DNA of 48,769 nucleotides, taken from positions 1 through 48,769 of the forward strand of contig JAAYJD010000296.1 of the NCBI GenBank assembly GCA_012523135.1, read 5' to 3'. The notes under the pieces are model-generated. The model was given only the letters and a program-made list of their open reading frames with translations, did no database searches and had not been told where the DNA came from. Below, piece by piece: positions 17,512 to 27,451 of the stretch. Both the position numbers and the translations under genes were made by a program. Source of the stretch: Clostridiaceae bacterium. Lineage in GTDB: Bacteria; Bacillota; Clostridia; Saccharofermentanales; UBA5734. Numbering within the stretch: position 1 is the first letter of the stretch; every line of letters starts with the position of its first letter.

Positions 17512-19497
17512 ATGGCGCATCTGCCGATGACCCGGCGCGAGATGGACCAGGTTGGCTGGGATGAACTCGATTTCCTGTTTGTCAGCGGGGACGCCTATGT
17601 CGATCACCCCGCGTTTGGCTGCGCCATCCTCACGCGCGTGCTGGCTGACGCCGGCTACCGGGTGGGCATCATCGCCCAGCCGGACGTGACCCGTCCGGAC
17701 TGCCTGACCGCGATGGGCCGGCCCCGCCTGGGCGTGCTGGTTTCGACCGGTGTCGTCGACTCGATGGTCAACCACTATACGGCGGCCGGACGCAAGCGCA
17801 GCCAGGATGTGTACAGCCCCGGCGGCAAAGCAAGCTGCCGGCCCGACCGGGCCCTGCTCCGCTACGGGCAGCTGGTCCGCAGCCAGCTGGGCGGTTTGCC
17901 GCTGATCGTCGGCGGCATCGAGGCCAGCCTGCGCCGCTTTGCCCATTACGACACCTGGAGCCAGACGGTGCGCGGTTCCGTCCTGCCGGACTGTGCGGCC
18001 GATATCCTGGTCTTTGGTGAAGGGGAGCAGACCCTGCTGGAGTTGGCCGGCTTCCTGGCCCGCGGCGTGCCGGTCGCCCGCCTGAACGCCATTCGCGGCA
18101 CCGCGGTCTGGCTGAAAGCCGAACAACTGCCTAAAAAAACGCGCCTTTTCCTGGAACAGCAGGGAGGACGAACCCCTGATTTTTCCAGCCGGCCGACCGA
18201 AGCCTGGCAAGGACGCTGCCTGATCGAGGATGCCGCGCACATCCTGCTGCCGTCAGCCGAACAGGTGATGCGGGACAAGACCGCCTACGCGGTCGCCGCG
18301 CGCTACCAGGAGATGGAACAGGATCCGTCCGCCGGAAAAATCCTGATCCAGCCCCAGGAGGACCGCTTCCTGGTGCAGAACCCGCTGGCCAGGCCGATGG
18401 ATACGGCCGCGCTGGACCGCGTCTACGCGCTGCCCTACACGCGCACGTGGCATCCGGCCTACACCGCACAGGGCGGTGTGCCTGCCCTGCAGGAGGTCCG
18501 CTTCAGCGTCACGGCGCACCGGGGCTGCTACGGCGGCTGCCGGTTTTGCGCGATCACCCACCACATGGGGCGCATCGTGCGGTCGCGCAGCGACGCGTCC
18601 ATTCTGGCTGAAATCGACCGGCTGGCCGAACTGCCCGATTTTAAAGGCTACATCCATGATATCGGCGGCCCGACCGCCAATTTCCATCTGCCCGCCTGTG
18701 CCAAACAGCGCCGCGGCCAGGTCTGCCGCCACCGGCATTGCCTGGATCCGGAGCCGTGTCCCCAGCTGGAAACAGGCCACAGCGCCTATTTGGCGCTGCT
18801 GCGCCAGGCCCGGCAGCGTCCGGGCGTCAAAAAAGTGTTTGTGCGCTCGGGCATCCGCTTCGACGCGGTCATGGCCGACCCCGACCCATCCTTCATGCTC
18901 GAGCTGTGCCAGCACCACATCAGCGGCCAGCTCAAAATCGCCCCGGAACACATCAGCCCCGCCGTGCTGCGCCTGATGGGCAAGCCGTCAGCGGCGGTCT
19001 ACACGGCTTTCAGCGAGCGCTATGCGGCGATCAACCGCCAGTTGGGGCTGCGCCAGTACCTGGTCCCGTACCTGATCTCAGGCCATCCCGGCGCCACATT
19101 GGCGCATGCCATCGAGCTGGCCTTGTTTCTGCGCCGCGCCCGGCGCATGCCGGAACAGGTTCAGGATTTCTACCCGACACCGGGATCTCTGGCGACAGCC
19201 ATGCACCACACCGGCCTGGATCCGCTTTCGATGCGGCCGGTCCATGTCCCTGACGCGCGGGAAAAACGCTGGCAGCGGGCCCTGCTCCAGCCCTCCGCGC
19301 CCCGCAACCGCCGGCTGGTCGCCGAGGCCCTGACCGCCGCCGGGCGGACCGATTTGCTGCAGTATCCGGACGGCGCGTTCGCCGGACCGGCAAAGCCCGC
19401 CCAACAGGCACCCAAAGGAGGAACTGACCATGAGCATTCTGATCAGCGGCAAGGAACTGTCCGTCAAACTGCGCGCCCGCACCGGCGCGGACGTTGA
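17512..19497 (+). CDS. YgiQ-family radical SAM protein
   Basis: A radical SAM enzyme of unknown substrate, 661 residues. The N-terminal region (LFVSGDAYVDHPAFGCAILTRVL to GGIEASLRRFAHYD) is the characteristic YgiQ domain. The cluster motif GCYGGCRFCAITHHMGR gives Cys339, Cys343 and Cys346 in the CX3CX2C spacing usual for radical SAM. KIAPEHISPAVLRLMGKP and the VQDFYPTPGSLATAMHHTG end region are also family-typical. The last 23 residues are read inside folD in another frame (a 68-base overlap) and look like unconserved low-complexity sequence. Confidence 0.92.
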   Translation: MAHLPMTRREMDQVGWDELDFLFVSGDAYVDHPAFGCAILTRVLADAGYRVGIIAQPDVTRPDCLTAMGRPRLGVLVSTGVVDSMVNHYTAAGRKRSQDVYSPGGKASCRPDRALLRYGQLVRSQLGGLPLIVGGIEASLRRFAHYDTWSQTVRGSVLPDCAADILVFGEGEQTLLELAGFLARGVPVARLNAIRGTAVWLKAEQLPKKTRLFLEQQGGRTPDFSSRPTEAWQGRCLIEDAAHILLPSAEQVMRDKTAYAVAARYQEMEQDPSAGKILIQPQEDRFLVQNPLARPMDTAALDRVYALPYTRTWHPAYTAQGGVPALQEVRFSVTAHRGCYGGCRFCAITHHMGRIVRSRSDASILAEIDRLAELPDFKGYIHDIGGPTANFHLPACAKQRRGQVCRHRHCLDPEPCPQLETGHSAYLALLRQARQRPGVKKVFVRSGIRFDAVMADPDPSFMLELCQHHISGQLKIAPEHISPAVLRLMGKPSAAVYTAFSERYAAINRQLGLRQYLVPYLISGHPGATLAHAIELALFLRRARRMPEQVQDFYPTPGSLATAMHHTGLDPLSMRPVHVPDAREKRWQRALLQPSAPRNRRLVAEALTAAGRTDLLQYPDGAFAGPAKPAQQAPKGGTDHEHSDQRQGTVRQTARPHRRGR

Positions 19498-20290
19498 CAA
19501 ACTGAGCCGGCAGGCGGGCCGCCGCCCCGGACTGGCCGTCATCCAGGTCGGGGAGGACGCCGGTTCGACCATCTACGTCAACAACAAGAAGAAGGCTTGT
19601 GAAGAAGCGGGCATCCGCTCCTACAGCTACCACCTGCCCGCGTCCGTCTCCCAGCTCGAACTGCTGGCCCTGATCGACGAGCTCAACCAGGACAGCAAGA
19701 TCCACGGCATCCTCTGCCAGCTGCCCCTGCCGGACCACATCGACGAGTTCACGATCATCTGCGCGATCAAGCCGGACAAGGATGTCGACGGTTTCCATCC
19801 CGTCAACGTTGGCCTGCTCTCGCTGGGCCGCGACTGCCCCGTACCCTGCACGCCGTCCGGGATCATCGCCATGCTCAAGGCCTATGAGCTGCCGATCAAG
19901 GGCAAGCGCTGCGTCATCGTGGGCCGCAGCAACATCGTCGGCAAGCCGATCGCCCAGCTGATGCTGCGCGAACATGCGACCGTCACGGTGGCCCATTCGC
20001 GCACCGTCGATCTGCCGGCGGTCTGCCGCGAGGCCGACATCCTGATCGTGGCCATCGGCAAGCCGAAGATGATCACTGCCGATTACATCAAGCCCGGCGC
20101 GGTCGTCATCGACGTCGGCATCAACCGCAACGAAGCCGGCAAGGTGGTCGGCGACGTCGATTTTGCCGCCGCGGAACCCCTGGCAGCTGCGATCACGCCG
20201 GTGCCGGGCGGGGTCGGCCTGATGACCGTCGCCATGCTGCTGCAAAACACGCTGGACGCGTTTTGCCGGATCGAGGGCATCCGCCCGTGA
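19430..20290 (+). CDS. folD: Methylenetetrahydrofolate dehydrogenase/cyclohydrolase
   Basis: Bifunctional enzyme interconverting methylene-THF, methenyl-THF and formyl-THF for one-carbon metabolism. It supplies formyl groups for purine synthesis. The 286-residue protein has the catalytic YVNNKKKACEEAG (Tyr/Lys pair), GILCQLPLP, PDKDVDGFHP and the NAD(P) site VIVGRSNIVGKPIAQLM. It ends with the family PVPGGVGLMT motif (Leu where Pro is common). The start is ATG 19430 with AAAGGAGG at 19414-19421. It overlaps the ygiQ end by 68 bases and shares GTGA with rmuC. Confidence 0.97.
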   Translation: MSILISGKELSVKLRARTGADVDKLSRQAGRRPGLAVIQVGEDAGSTIYVNNKKKACEEAGIRSYSYHLPASVSQLELLALIDELNQDSKIHGILCQLPLPDHIDEFTIICAIKPDKDVDGFHPVNVGLLSLGRDCPVPCTPSGIIAMLKAYELPIKGKRCVIVGRSNIVGKPIAQLMLREHATVTVAHSRTVDLPAVCREADILIVAIGKPKMITADYIKPGAVVIDVGINRNEAGKVVGDVDFAAAEPLAAAITPVPGGVGLMTVAMLLQNTLDAFCRIEGIRP

Positions 20291-21447
20291 TCCTGGCCGC
20301 GATCAGCCTGGACAGCGGCCTGGCCATCCTGATACTGGCCGGCCTCCTGTTCGTCACGCTCATCGTCCTGATCGTCCAGAACATCCGATTGGGCCGCCAG
20401 TTGAACGAGCGGCGGCGCGAACAGGAAGCGGCCGGCCAGGCGATCGAGCTGTTACGGCGCGACTTTGCCCGCCAGACCGACTTGCTCCAGCAGACGGTGA
20501 CGGCCAGGGTCCAGGACGCCAGCCGCGACCAGCGGGAAATCAACGCCCTGTTCATCACCCAGCTGCAGCAGTCCAATCAGGGCAGCGGCCAGATGCTGGA
20601 AACCATCCGCCAGGCGATCCAGGAGCAGATGACCCGCATCGCCGCCAACCTGCGCGATATGCAGGCCGTGGCCGGCGACGTGCGTTCCCTGCGCCAGGCG
20701 CTGGGATCGGTGCGCGGCCGCGGTGTCATCGGCGAGCTACAGCTCGAGCAGCTGCTGGCGGATATCCTGTCCCCCAGCCAGTACCGGACCCAGGTCCGCG
20801 TCAGGGCCGGCCGCCAGGAGGCCGTTGATGCCGCCGTCCTGCTCGCGGCGGACCAGGGGGAAGAGGCCGTCCTGCTGCCGATCGACGCCAAGTTCCCGCT
20901 CGACTATCTGCACCGGCTCCTGGCGGCCCGCGAAGCCGACGACATGGAAGCGGCTGCCGAGTTCGGCCGCGAACTGACCGCCAGGCTGCGCCAGGAAGCC
21001 AAAAAAATCGCCGAGCTCTACATCCAGCCCCCGGTGACCACCGATTTCGCCATCTGCTATCTGCCGGGCGAGACTTTGTTTGCCGAGGCGATGCGCGACG
21101 GCGCCCTGGCCGCCGACTTGTACCGCCAGCACCGCATCCTGCTGGCGGGACCGACCTCGATGGCCGCAATCCTGGCCGGGCTCCAGGCGATTTTCCGGCT
21201 CCAGGCCATGGAGCGGCAGTCCCTGGAAATTGCCCGGACGCTGACCGGGCTGCAGCACGATGTGCAAAAATACGAAGAGAGCCTGTCCCGGCTGCACGCC
21301 CGCCTGGTGCGCGCGGTGTCGGAAAGCGAAGGGTGCCTGCGCTACGCTGCCCAAGTGCGCAGCCGCCTTGAGGGGCTGGAACAGAACGACGCGCAAGCGA
21401 GCGAAAGAGAGGAACCATCTGAGCATGGCAACGAACCGGAAAGCTGA
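20287..21447 (+). CDS. rmuC: DNA recombination protein RmuC
   Basis: Family implicated in limiting recombination at inverted repeats, with a PD-(D/E)XK-like nuclease fold; function in this organism is not known. The 386-residue protein has one N-terminal membrane helix (LAILILAGLLFVTLIVLIV) and a coiled coil (about 35-130). The core is RGVIGELQLEQLLADILSPSQY, then DAAVLLAADQGEEAVLLPIDAKFPLDYL and VTTDFAICYLPGETLFAEA. I chose GTG 20287, which overlaps the folD stop as GTGA. TTG 20263 is a longer in-frame alternative. Its end overlaps cinA by 23 bases. Confidence 0.9.
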   Translation: MILAAISLDSGLAILILAGLLFVTLIVLIVQNIRLGRQLNERRREQEAAGQAIELLRRDFARQTDLLQQTVTARVQDASRDQREINALFITQLQQSNQGSGQMLETIRQAIQEQMTRIAANLRDMQAVAGDVRSLRQALGSVRGRGVIGELQLEQLLADILSPSQYRTQVRVRAGRQEAVDAAVLLAADQGEEAVLLPIDAKFPLDYLHRLLAAREADDMEAAAEFGRELTARLRQEAKKIAELYIQPPVTTDFAICYLPGETLFAEAMRDGALAADLYRQHRILLAGPTSMAAILAGLQAIFRLQAMERQSLEIARTLTGLQHDVQKYEESLSRLHARLVRAVSESEGCLRYAAQVRSRLEGLEQNDAQASEREEPSEHGNEPES

Positions 21448-22678
21448 AATCATCTGCGTCGGAACCGAACTGCTGCTGGGGCAGATCGTCAACACCAACG
21501 CGGCCTGGCTGGCCCGCGAACTGAGCCTTCTAGGCGTCCACTCCTATTACCAGACGGTGGTCGGCGACAACCCGGGACGCCTGGCCGGCTGCATTCGCCA
21601 GGCGATCGGGCGGTCGGACATCGTCCTGCTGACCGGTGGCCTGGGCCCGACCCAGGACGACATCACGATGGCGGTCGCCGCCTCGGTTGCCGGCCTGCCG
21701 CTCAAGCTGCACGAGCCCAGCCGGGCGGCCATCGCGGACTATTTCCAGCGCCTGGGGCGCAGCCAGGTCACCAGCAACAACTGGAAACAGGCGGAGATGC
21801 CTGACCCCTGCATCGTGATGCCCAACAGCAACGGCACCGCCCCCGGCGCCATCCTGGAAACGCGCCAGGATGACCGGACGGTGCATTTGGTGCTGCTGCC
21901 CGGGCCGCCGTCTGAAATGACCGTCATGTTTCGCGAGCAAGCGGCCCCCTGGCTGCAAGACCAGACATCCGCCCGGCTGCGCCATGTTTTCGTACGCATG
22001 ATCGGCATCGGCGAATCCGCCGCGGAGACGGCCTTGTCCGACCTGATCGAGCGCCAGAACCCGACGCTGGCACCCTATGCCTCCGAGGGCGAGGTGGTTT
22101 TCCGCATCACCCAGGCGGTCGCGTCCGATGAGGAGCCGGACACCACGCAAGCGATGCTCGACGAAGTCAAGCGACGGGTCGGCCAGCACATTTATGAAAT
22201 CGGTCTGCGCACCATGCCGGAAGTGGTGCGCGATCTGCTGATCCAAAACAACCAGACGGTCAGCTATGCCGAATCCTGCACCGGCGGCCTGGCGACTGAG
22301 CAGCTGACCGATTTTCCGGGCGCTTCCCGGGTGCTGCGCGGCAGCCTGGTCGCCTACGCCAACGCGGTCAAACAGGAGCTGCTCGGCGTGCCGGCGGACC
22401 TGATCGAGCGGGAAGGGGCGGTCAGCGAAGCCTGTGCGGCCCGCATGGCCGAAGGCTGCCGGCACCTGTTCGCCACCGACTGGGCCGTCGCCATCACCGG
22501 CGTTGCCGGTCCCGACGGCGGGAGCGACGACAAGCCGGTCGGCACGGTCTGGCTGGCCGTATCCGGTCCGGACGGCACCGTCACGCAACAGCTGCGCCAG
22601 GGCGGCAACCGGGCCCGGATCCGCAGAGTTTCGGCCCTGCGCGCCCACGACTTGCTGCGCCAGCAGCTGACGCGGTGA
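21425..22678 (+). CDS. cinA: CinA-like protein (nicotinamide-nucleotide amidase)
   Basis: The 417 residues combine an N-terminal MoCF-like domain (ICVGTELLLGQIVNTNAAWLA, LTGGLGPTQDD, LLPGPPSEM) with a C-terminal deamidase domain (SYAESCTGGL, GVAGPDGG). The C-terminal type recycles NMN to nicotinate mononucleotide. In Gram-positives cinA is commonly linked to recA and competence. The start is ATG 21425 with AGAGAGGA at 21407-21413; the frame extends upstream without homology. Here murJ lies between cinA and recA. Confidence 0.95.
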   Translation: MATNRKAEIICVGTELLLGQIVNTNAAWLARELSLLGVHSYYQTVVGDNPGRLAGCIRQAIGRSDIVLLTGGLGPTQDDITMAVAASVAGLPLKLHEPSRAAIADYFQRLGRSQVTSNNWKQAEMPDPCIVMPNSNGTAPGAILETRQDDRTVHLVLLPGPPSEMTVMFREQAAPWLQDQTSARLRHVFVRMIGIGESAAETALSDLIERQNPTLAPYASEGEVVFRITQAVASDEEPDTTQAMLDEVKRRVGQHIYEIGLRTMPEVVRDLLIQNNQTVSYAESCTGGLATEQLTDFPGASRVLRGSLVAYANAVKQELLGVPADLIEREGAVSEACAARMAEGCRHLFATDWAVAITGVAGPDGGSDDKPVGTVWLAVSGPDGTVTQQLRQGGNRARIRRVSALRAHDLLRQQLTR

Positions 22679-22685
22679 TGGGGCG

Positions 22686-24290
22686 ATGAAACCGGCGGAA
22701 CCGGCAGCAGGACGCGGGCAGCTGAGCCGTTCGACGGCGACGCTGCTGATGATGATCGGGCTTTTACTCAGCAAAATCACCGGCCAGCTGCGTGAAATCC
22801 TGATTGTCCCCGTGTTTGGCGGCGTCGGTATCGAGACGGACGCCTTCAACATCGGCTTCCAGATTCCCGACCTGTTCTACCAGCTGCTGGTCGGCGGCGC
22901 CATCCAGGCGGCGATCACGCCGACCCTGGCCGCCGCCCTCGAGAAGCACCAGGAGAAACGCGGCTGGCGCAGTGTCAGCATCCTGATCAACTTCGCCGCC
23001 CTGGTGATGATCGCGGCCGTCCTGATCGGGGTCGCAACGGCGCCCTGGCTGGTCGGCGCCTACAACCAGGGCAAAGACCCCGCGGTCGTCGACCTGGCCG
23101 TCCGGGTGACCCGGGCGCTGTTCCCCCAGGTCTTTTTCATGATGCTGGCCGCGCTGTGCATCGGCATCCTCAACGCCTACAAGCGGTTTGCCGCGACCTC
23201 GTTCGGCCCATCGATCTACAACACCTGCGTCGTCCTGGTGATGGTTCTGCTGGGGCAGGCGTCGCCCAGCGGGGTCGTGCGCGTGGCGACCGGCGTCATG
23301 GGATCTGCCTGCATCTTTTTCCTGCTCCAGTTCTATTTGGCCCGGCGCACCTTCCGCCATTATGTCTTTTCTTTCGACTGGCGCGATCCGGGCTTTCGCC
23401 GCCTGCTCTACCTCGCCGTGCCGACATTGCTGTCCGGTTCCATCGTCCAGGTCAACACGATCATCCTGACCAGCTTCGCCAACCAGTTTGTCGGCGCGGT
23501 CACGGCCCTGCGCCAGGCGACCACGACCTGGCAGCTGCCCTACGGCGTTTTCGTCGTCGCCATTGGCAATGTCATGCTGCCTTCGCTGGCCGGCAGCCAC
23601 GCCGGCGGCGACATCCGGGGCGGCCGGTTGCTCTACACGCGCAGCCTGCGCTCGGCCTTGTTTCTCGTCATGCCCATGGCGGCGCTGTTTCTGGCCATGC
23701 CCCAGGACACCATCCGGGCCATCTTCCAGTGGAGCCGCCATTATTCCAACGACGCCGTGCAGGTGACAGCCTCCATTTTGCGCTGGTATTGCCTGGCCAT
23801 GGTCGCCCAGACCTTTGTCTTCATCACCAACCAGGCCTTCTACGCCCGCAAGGTGACCCGTATCGCGCTGCTCAACGGCATCCTCTCCCTGATCCTTAAC
23901 ACCGTGTTCTGCCTGATCCTGACGCGCTGGTCCCGCCTGGGCGTCAGCAGTTTGTCGCTGGCCTACGCCCTGACCAGCACGGTCAGCGCCATCCTGCTGT
24001 ACACGCTGTACGGCAAGCGCTTCAAGCGGTCCGCGCCCCGCAGGATCTGGCCGTTTATCATCCGCTGCTGCCTGTGCACCGCCTGCTTGCTGGCCGCCGT
24101 CCTGCTGCTCGACAAGCTGCCCTGGCAGCCTCAAGCCAAGCTCTGGCAGCTGGGCTGGTACGGCCTGCGCGCCCTGGCCGGTCTGGGCGCCTACCTGGCG
24201 ATCGCCTGGTGGCTGCGCATGCCCGAAGCCCGCTCGACCCTGGACAAGGTGAGGCAGCTGGCGGCCCGTCTCTTCAGACGGCCGGCCTGA
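22686..24290 (+). CDS. murJ: Lipid II flippase MurJ
   Basis: Flips the peptidoglycan precursor lipid II across the membrane; MOP-superfamily transporter. The 534-residue protein has the MurJ opening (LLSKITGQLREILIVPVFG-GIETDAFNIGFQIPDLFYQLLVGGAI). About 14 hydrophobic segments follow, together with ALFPQVFFMMLAALCIGILNA and NQAFYARKVTR. It begins seven bases after cinA and is followed by a promoter-bearing gap, so it probably ends the proC-murJ transcription series. The C-terminal segment ends in a basic cytosolic tail. Confidence 0.93.
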   Translation: MKPAEPAAGRGQLSRSTATLLMMIGLLLSKITGQLREILIVPVFGGVGIETDAFNIGFQIPDLFYQLLVGGAIQAAITPTLAAALEKHQEKRGWRSVSILINFAALVMIAAVLIGVATAPWLVGAYNQGKDPAVVDLAVRVTRALFPQVFFMMLAALCIGILNAYKRFAATSFGPSIYNTCVVLVMVLLGQASPSGVVRVATGVMGSACIFFLLQFYLARRTFRHYVFSFDWRDPGFRRLLYLAVPTLLSGSIVQVNTIILTSFANQFVGAVTALRQATTTWQLPYGVFVVAIGNVMLPSLAGSHAGGDIRGGRLLYTRSLRSALFLVMPMAALFLAMPQDTIRAIFQWSRHYSNDAVQVTASILRWYCLAMVAQTFVFITNQAFYARKVTRIALLNGILSLILNTVFCLILTRWSRLGVSSLSLAYALTSTVSAILLYTLYGKRFKRSAPRRIWPFIIRCCLCTACLLAAVLLLDKLPWQPQAKLWQLGWYGLRALAGLGAYLAIAWWLRMPEARSTLDKVRQLAARLFRRPA

Positions 24291-24325
24291 CGCACCCTTT
24301 GTCGCGATTTGGCGGCACGTTCGCC

Positions 24326-24354
24326 TTGACGGGGACTGCCGCGACAGCTATAAT
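24326..24354 (+). promoter_or_regulatory. recA promoter
   Basis: TTGACG (24326-24331), a 17-base spacer and a perfect TATAAT (24349-24354). Strong vegetative-type promoter by sequence. Confidence 0.85.
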
Positions 24355-24363
24355 AGGCATAAA

Positions 24364-24377
24364 GGAACGATTGTTCT
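24364..24377 (+). promoter_or_regulatory. SOS box (LexA/DinR operator) of recA
   Basis: GGAACGATTGTTCT contains GAAC-N4-GTTC, the core of the Gram-positive LexA (DinR) site. It lies about ten bases past the -10, covering the expected transcription start, so bound LexA would block recA and recX. Confidence 0.8.
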
Positions 24378-24392
24378 ATTCTGGAGGTAACT

Positions 24393-25505
24393 ATGGCACG
24401 ATCAGATCGAGTATCGGGAAAATCCACCCAGGATGTCAGCCAAAAAAGCGCATCCGACCGCGAGCGGGCACTGGACGCCGCGCTGAGCCAGATCGAAAAG
24501 CAGTTTGGCAAAGGTGCGGTCATGAAGATGGGGGAGCGGGCGCACGTCCAGGTCGAGGTCATCCCGACCGGTGCCTTGTCGCTTGACCTGGCCCTGGGGG
24601 TTGGCGGCATACCGCGCGGCCGGATCGTGGAGATCTTTGGTCCCGAATCGTCAGGCAAGACGACCGTCGCCCTGCACATGATTGCCGAAGCGCAGCGGCT
24701 CGGGGGTACGGCGGCCTTTATCGACGCCGAGCACGCGCTTGACCCGCGTTATGCCGGCAAACTGGGCGTCGACATCGATAACCTGATCGTCTCCCAGCCG
24801 GACACCGGCGAACAAGCCCTGGAGATCACGGAAGCGCTGGTGCGCAGCGGCGCGGTCGATATCATCGTCATCGACTCGGTAGCCGCCCTGGTGCCGAAGG
24901 CTGAAATCGACGGGGAGATGGGCGATGCCCATGTCGGTCTCCAGGCCCGCCTGATGTCCCAGGCACTGCGCAAACTGGCCGGCGTGATCAGCAAGTCCAG
25001 CACGGTCGCGGTGTTCATCAACCAGCTGCGCGAAAAAGTCGGCATCATGTTCGGCAACCCGGAGACCACACCGGGCGGGCGTGCGCTCAAATTCTACTCA
25101 TCGGTCCGGCTCGATGTACGCCGAATCGAGACGCTGCGCAATGGTTCGGACATCGTCGGTTCCCGGACCCGCGTCAAAGTGGTCAAGAACAAGATCGCAC
25201 CGCCTTTCCGCGAGGCGGAATTCGACATCATTTACGGCGAAGGCATCTCCCAGGAGGGCTGCATCCTGGATATGGCGGTCGCCCAGGACATCGTCGACAA
25301 GAGCGGCTCCTGGTTCTCCTACAAGGGCCAGCGCATCGGCCAGGGCCGTGACAACGCCCGCTTGTTCCTGAAAGCCAATGGTGACATCCGGGCGGATATC
25401 GAACAGCAAGTGCGCGCCACGTTTGCTCCTGAACCGGTCACATCGGAGACCATGGAAACGGAAACGGAAGAGCATGAAGAAGATATCCTCGGACTTGAAA
25501 ATTGA
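24393..25505 (+). CDS. recA: Recombinase RecA
   Basis: ATP-dependent strand-exchange protein and LexA co-protease. The 370 residues show the leading [18 protein letters not shown], Walker A GPESSGKT at 83-90, [11 protein letters not shown] and [20 protein letters not shown]. The L2 region reads [28 protein letters not shown]. An acidic tail ([15 protein letters not shown]) ends the protein. The start is ATG 24393 with GGAGGT at 24382-24387. It overlaps recX by 32 bases and is under the SOS box described above. Confidence 0.99.
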   Translation: MARSDRVSGKSTQDVSQKSASDRERALDAALSQIEKQFGKGAVMKMGERAHVQVEVIPTGALSLDLALGVGGIPRGRIVEIFGPESSGKTTVALHMIAEAQRLGGTAAFIDAEHALDPRYAGKLGVDIDNLIVSQPDTGEQALEITEALVRSGAVDIIVIDSVAALVPKAEIDGEMGDAHVGLQARLMSQALRKLAGVISKSSTVAVFINQLREKVGIMFGNPETTPGGRALKFYSSVRLDVRRIETLRNGSDIVGSRTRVKVVKNKIAPPFREAEFDIIYGEGISQEGCILDMAVAQDIVDKSGSWFSYKGQRIGQGRDNARLFLKANGDIRADIEQQVRATFAPEPVTSETMETETEEHEEDILGLEN

Positions 25506-26007
25506 GGGCCTGAGCGACGAAGAACGGGCCTTGCGGCGCCGGCTGCAAGATGCCCGTTCTGAAGCCATCTCCTTTTTGGGGCTGGCCAAAAAGCCGTCGG
25601 GGCGCGTGGCCCAGCGCCTGCGCGACGAAGGCTATGATGACGACATCGTCCGCGAAGTGGTGCGTGAACTCACCGAAGAGGGCTATCTGGACGATCTGGC
25701 CATCGCCTGCCGCATGACGCGCCAGCGGCGCGGGCGTCAGGCGGAATCGCGTTTTGCCCTGCGCCAGCGCCTGCTGCAATCTGGCCTCGAGCGCTCCGCC
25801 GTCGATGCAGCGCTCGATGAAACCCTGACCGACCGCGAACTGGCCCGTGATTTGCTCGACGCGCGTTTTGCGCCGGAGCTTAAGCACCTGCGATCTGACG
25901 AAACACCGCCGGGGGAAAAACGCCGCCTGTTCATGCGTGTCGCCCGCCTGCTGAGCAGCCGGGGCTTTGACAGCGAACTGATCAACGAGTTGATCCGCCG
26001 CCATTGA
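25474..26007 (+). CDS. recX: Regulatory protein RecX
   Basis: Modulates RecA filament length, usually as an inhibitor. The 177-residue protein has the three-helix repeats typical of Rec[51 protein letters not shown] and [18 protein letters not shown] 25474 follows a weak GGAAG and lies inside the recA end, so expression probably depends on translational coupling to recA and rises with it under SOS. Confidence 0.9.
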   Translation: MKKISSDLKIEGLSDEERALRRRLQDARSEAISFLGLAKKPSGRVAQRLRDEGYDDDIVREVVRELTEEGYLDDLAIACRMTRQRRGRQAESRFALRQRLLQSGLERSAVDAALDETLTDRELARDLLDARFAPELKHLRSDETPPGEKRRLFMRVARLLSSRGFDSELINELIRRH

Positions 26008-26080
26008 CAAGCAGCCGTCGCATCAGGCATGATGGACAGCAGGCATCTGCCTGAATCCAACATGCGAAAGGTGCGGTTGT

Positions 26081-27451
26081 TTGATTCCTTCATCCCCACA
26101 GCCTGATCCGGTTTCCCGGCAGTTTTACCTGCTGTCGCTCGGCTGCGCCAAAAACATGGTCGATGCCGAATGCATGAGCCAGATCCTGAAGGACAGCGGC
26201 TGGACCGCCGTGCCCGAACCCGGCCAGGCCGATGCCCTGATCGTCAACACCTGCGGCTTTATTGCCAGCGCCAAGCAAGAGGCGATCGAGGCGATCCTGC
26301 GCCTGGCAGATCACAAGCAGCCGGCCGGCCAGGCGCGCCGCCTGGTGGTCACCGGCTGCCTGTCCCAGCGTTACGCCGACGAGATTCACCAGGCCCTGCC
26401 CGAAGTGGACGCGGTGCTGGGAACCGCCGACTACGGCCGCATTGCGGACTTGCTGGAGCGCCTGGATGCGGGCTGCTCCGACTGGGTCAAGCCGGGTCCG
26501 CCCGGCAGCCTGGAACACCTGAACATCAAACGCCAGCCGGCGACACCTGCCAGTTATGCCTACATCAAGATTGCCGAGGGCTGCTCCAACCACTGCGCCT
26601 ACTGCGCGATTCCCGGTATCCGCGGCCCGTTTTGCTCCCGCACGTTCGAAGCAATCCTGGCTGAAGCCGAGCAGCTGACGGCCGCGGGTTACGCTGAGCT
26701 GATCCTGATCGCCCAGGACTGCGGCCGCTACGGGCTCGACCGCTACGGCCGACGCCGCCTGCCGGAACTGGCCCGCGCCATCTGCCGCATCCCTGGCCTG
26801 CGGCTGCTGCGCATCCTCTACACGTATTCCGACGGGGTCAGCGACGAGCTGATCGACGCGATGGCCAGCGAACCCAAAATCGCCCATTACCTCGACATGC
26901 CGATCCAGCATGGTTCCGACGCGGTGCTGGCCCGGATGAACCGCCACGACCGGGCAGAGGAGATCCGTGCCGTCGTCGCCCGGCTGCGCCGCGCGATTCC
27001 GGACATCATTTTACGCACAACCGTCATGGTCGGATTTCCCGGCGAAACCGAAAAGGAATTCCAGGAGCTGCTGGCCCTGCTCGAAGCGCTGCGTTTCGAG
27101 CGTCTGGGCTGTTTTATCTTTTCACCCGAAGAGGGGACCGCCGCCTATGCGCTGCGGCCGCGCGTCCATCACCAAACAGCCAAAAGGCGCTACCGCCATG
27201 TGATGGAACTGCAGGAACAGGTTGCGTCCCGGGCGGCCGGCAGCCGGCTCGGCCGGCAGGTTGACGTGGTGCTTGAATCTGTCGACGATCGTGGTATATT
27301 TTACATAGGCCGCAGCTATGGCGAAGCACCCGAAGTCGATCCCGTCATCTATGTCGCCGCATCCGACGAGGATGTCCGGTTGGGCCAGATCTGCCGCGTC
27401 AGGCTGGTCGATGCCAACGCTTATGAGATGACAGGGGTGACGGTCGCGTGA
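26081..27451 (+). CDS. rimO: Ribosomal protein S12 methylthiotransferase RimO
   Basis: Radical SAM enzyme that adds a methylthio group to an aspartate of S12. The 456 residues hold an N-terminal UPF0004 domain (LLSLGCAKNMVDAECM, VNTCGFI, VTGCLSQRY). The radical SAM core has Cys168, Cys172 and Cys175 (CSNHCAYC) followed by AIPGIRGPFCSR. A TRAM domain covers about 385-456. SLGCAKNMVD and IPGIRGP favour RimO over MiaB. TTG 26081 follows GAAAGGTG at 26066-26073; no in-frame ATG lies before the conserved start. Confidence 0.93.
   Translation: MIPSSPQPDPVSRQFYLLSLGCAKNMVDAECMSQILKDSGWTAVPEPGQADALIVNTCGFIASAKQEAIEAILRLADHKQPAGQARRLVVTGCLSQRYADEIHQALPEVDAVLGTADYGRIADLLERLDAGCSDWVKPGPPGSLEHLNIKRQPATPASYAYIKIAEGCSNHCAYCAIPGIRGPFCSRTFEAILAEAEQLTAAGYAELILIAQDCGRYGLDRYGRRRLPELARAICRIPGLRLLRILYTYSDGVSDELIDAMASEPKIAHYLDMPIQHGSDAVLARMNRHDRAEEIRAVVARLRRAIPDIILRTTVMVGFPGETEKEFQELLALLEALRFERLGCFIFSPEEGTAAYALRPRVHHQTAKRRYRHVMELQEQVASRAAGSRLGRQVDVVLESVDDRGIFYIGRSYGEAPEVDPVIYVAASDEDVRLGQICRVRLVDANAYEMTGVTVA

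Noticed and set aside
26023-26054. TCAGGCA/TGCCTGA inverted repeat before rimO as a terminator
   Set aside because: There is an 18-base loop and no T-run; it is too weak to call either a terminator or an operator.
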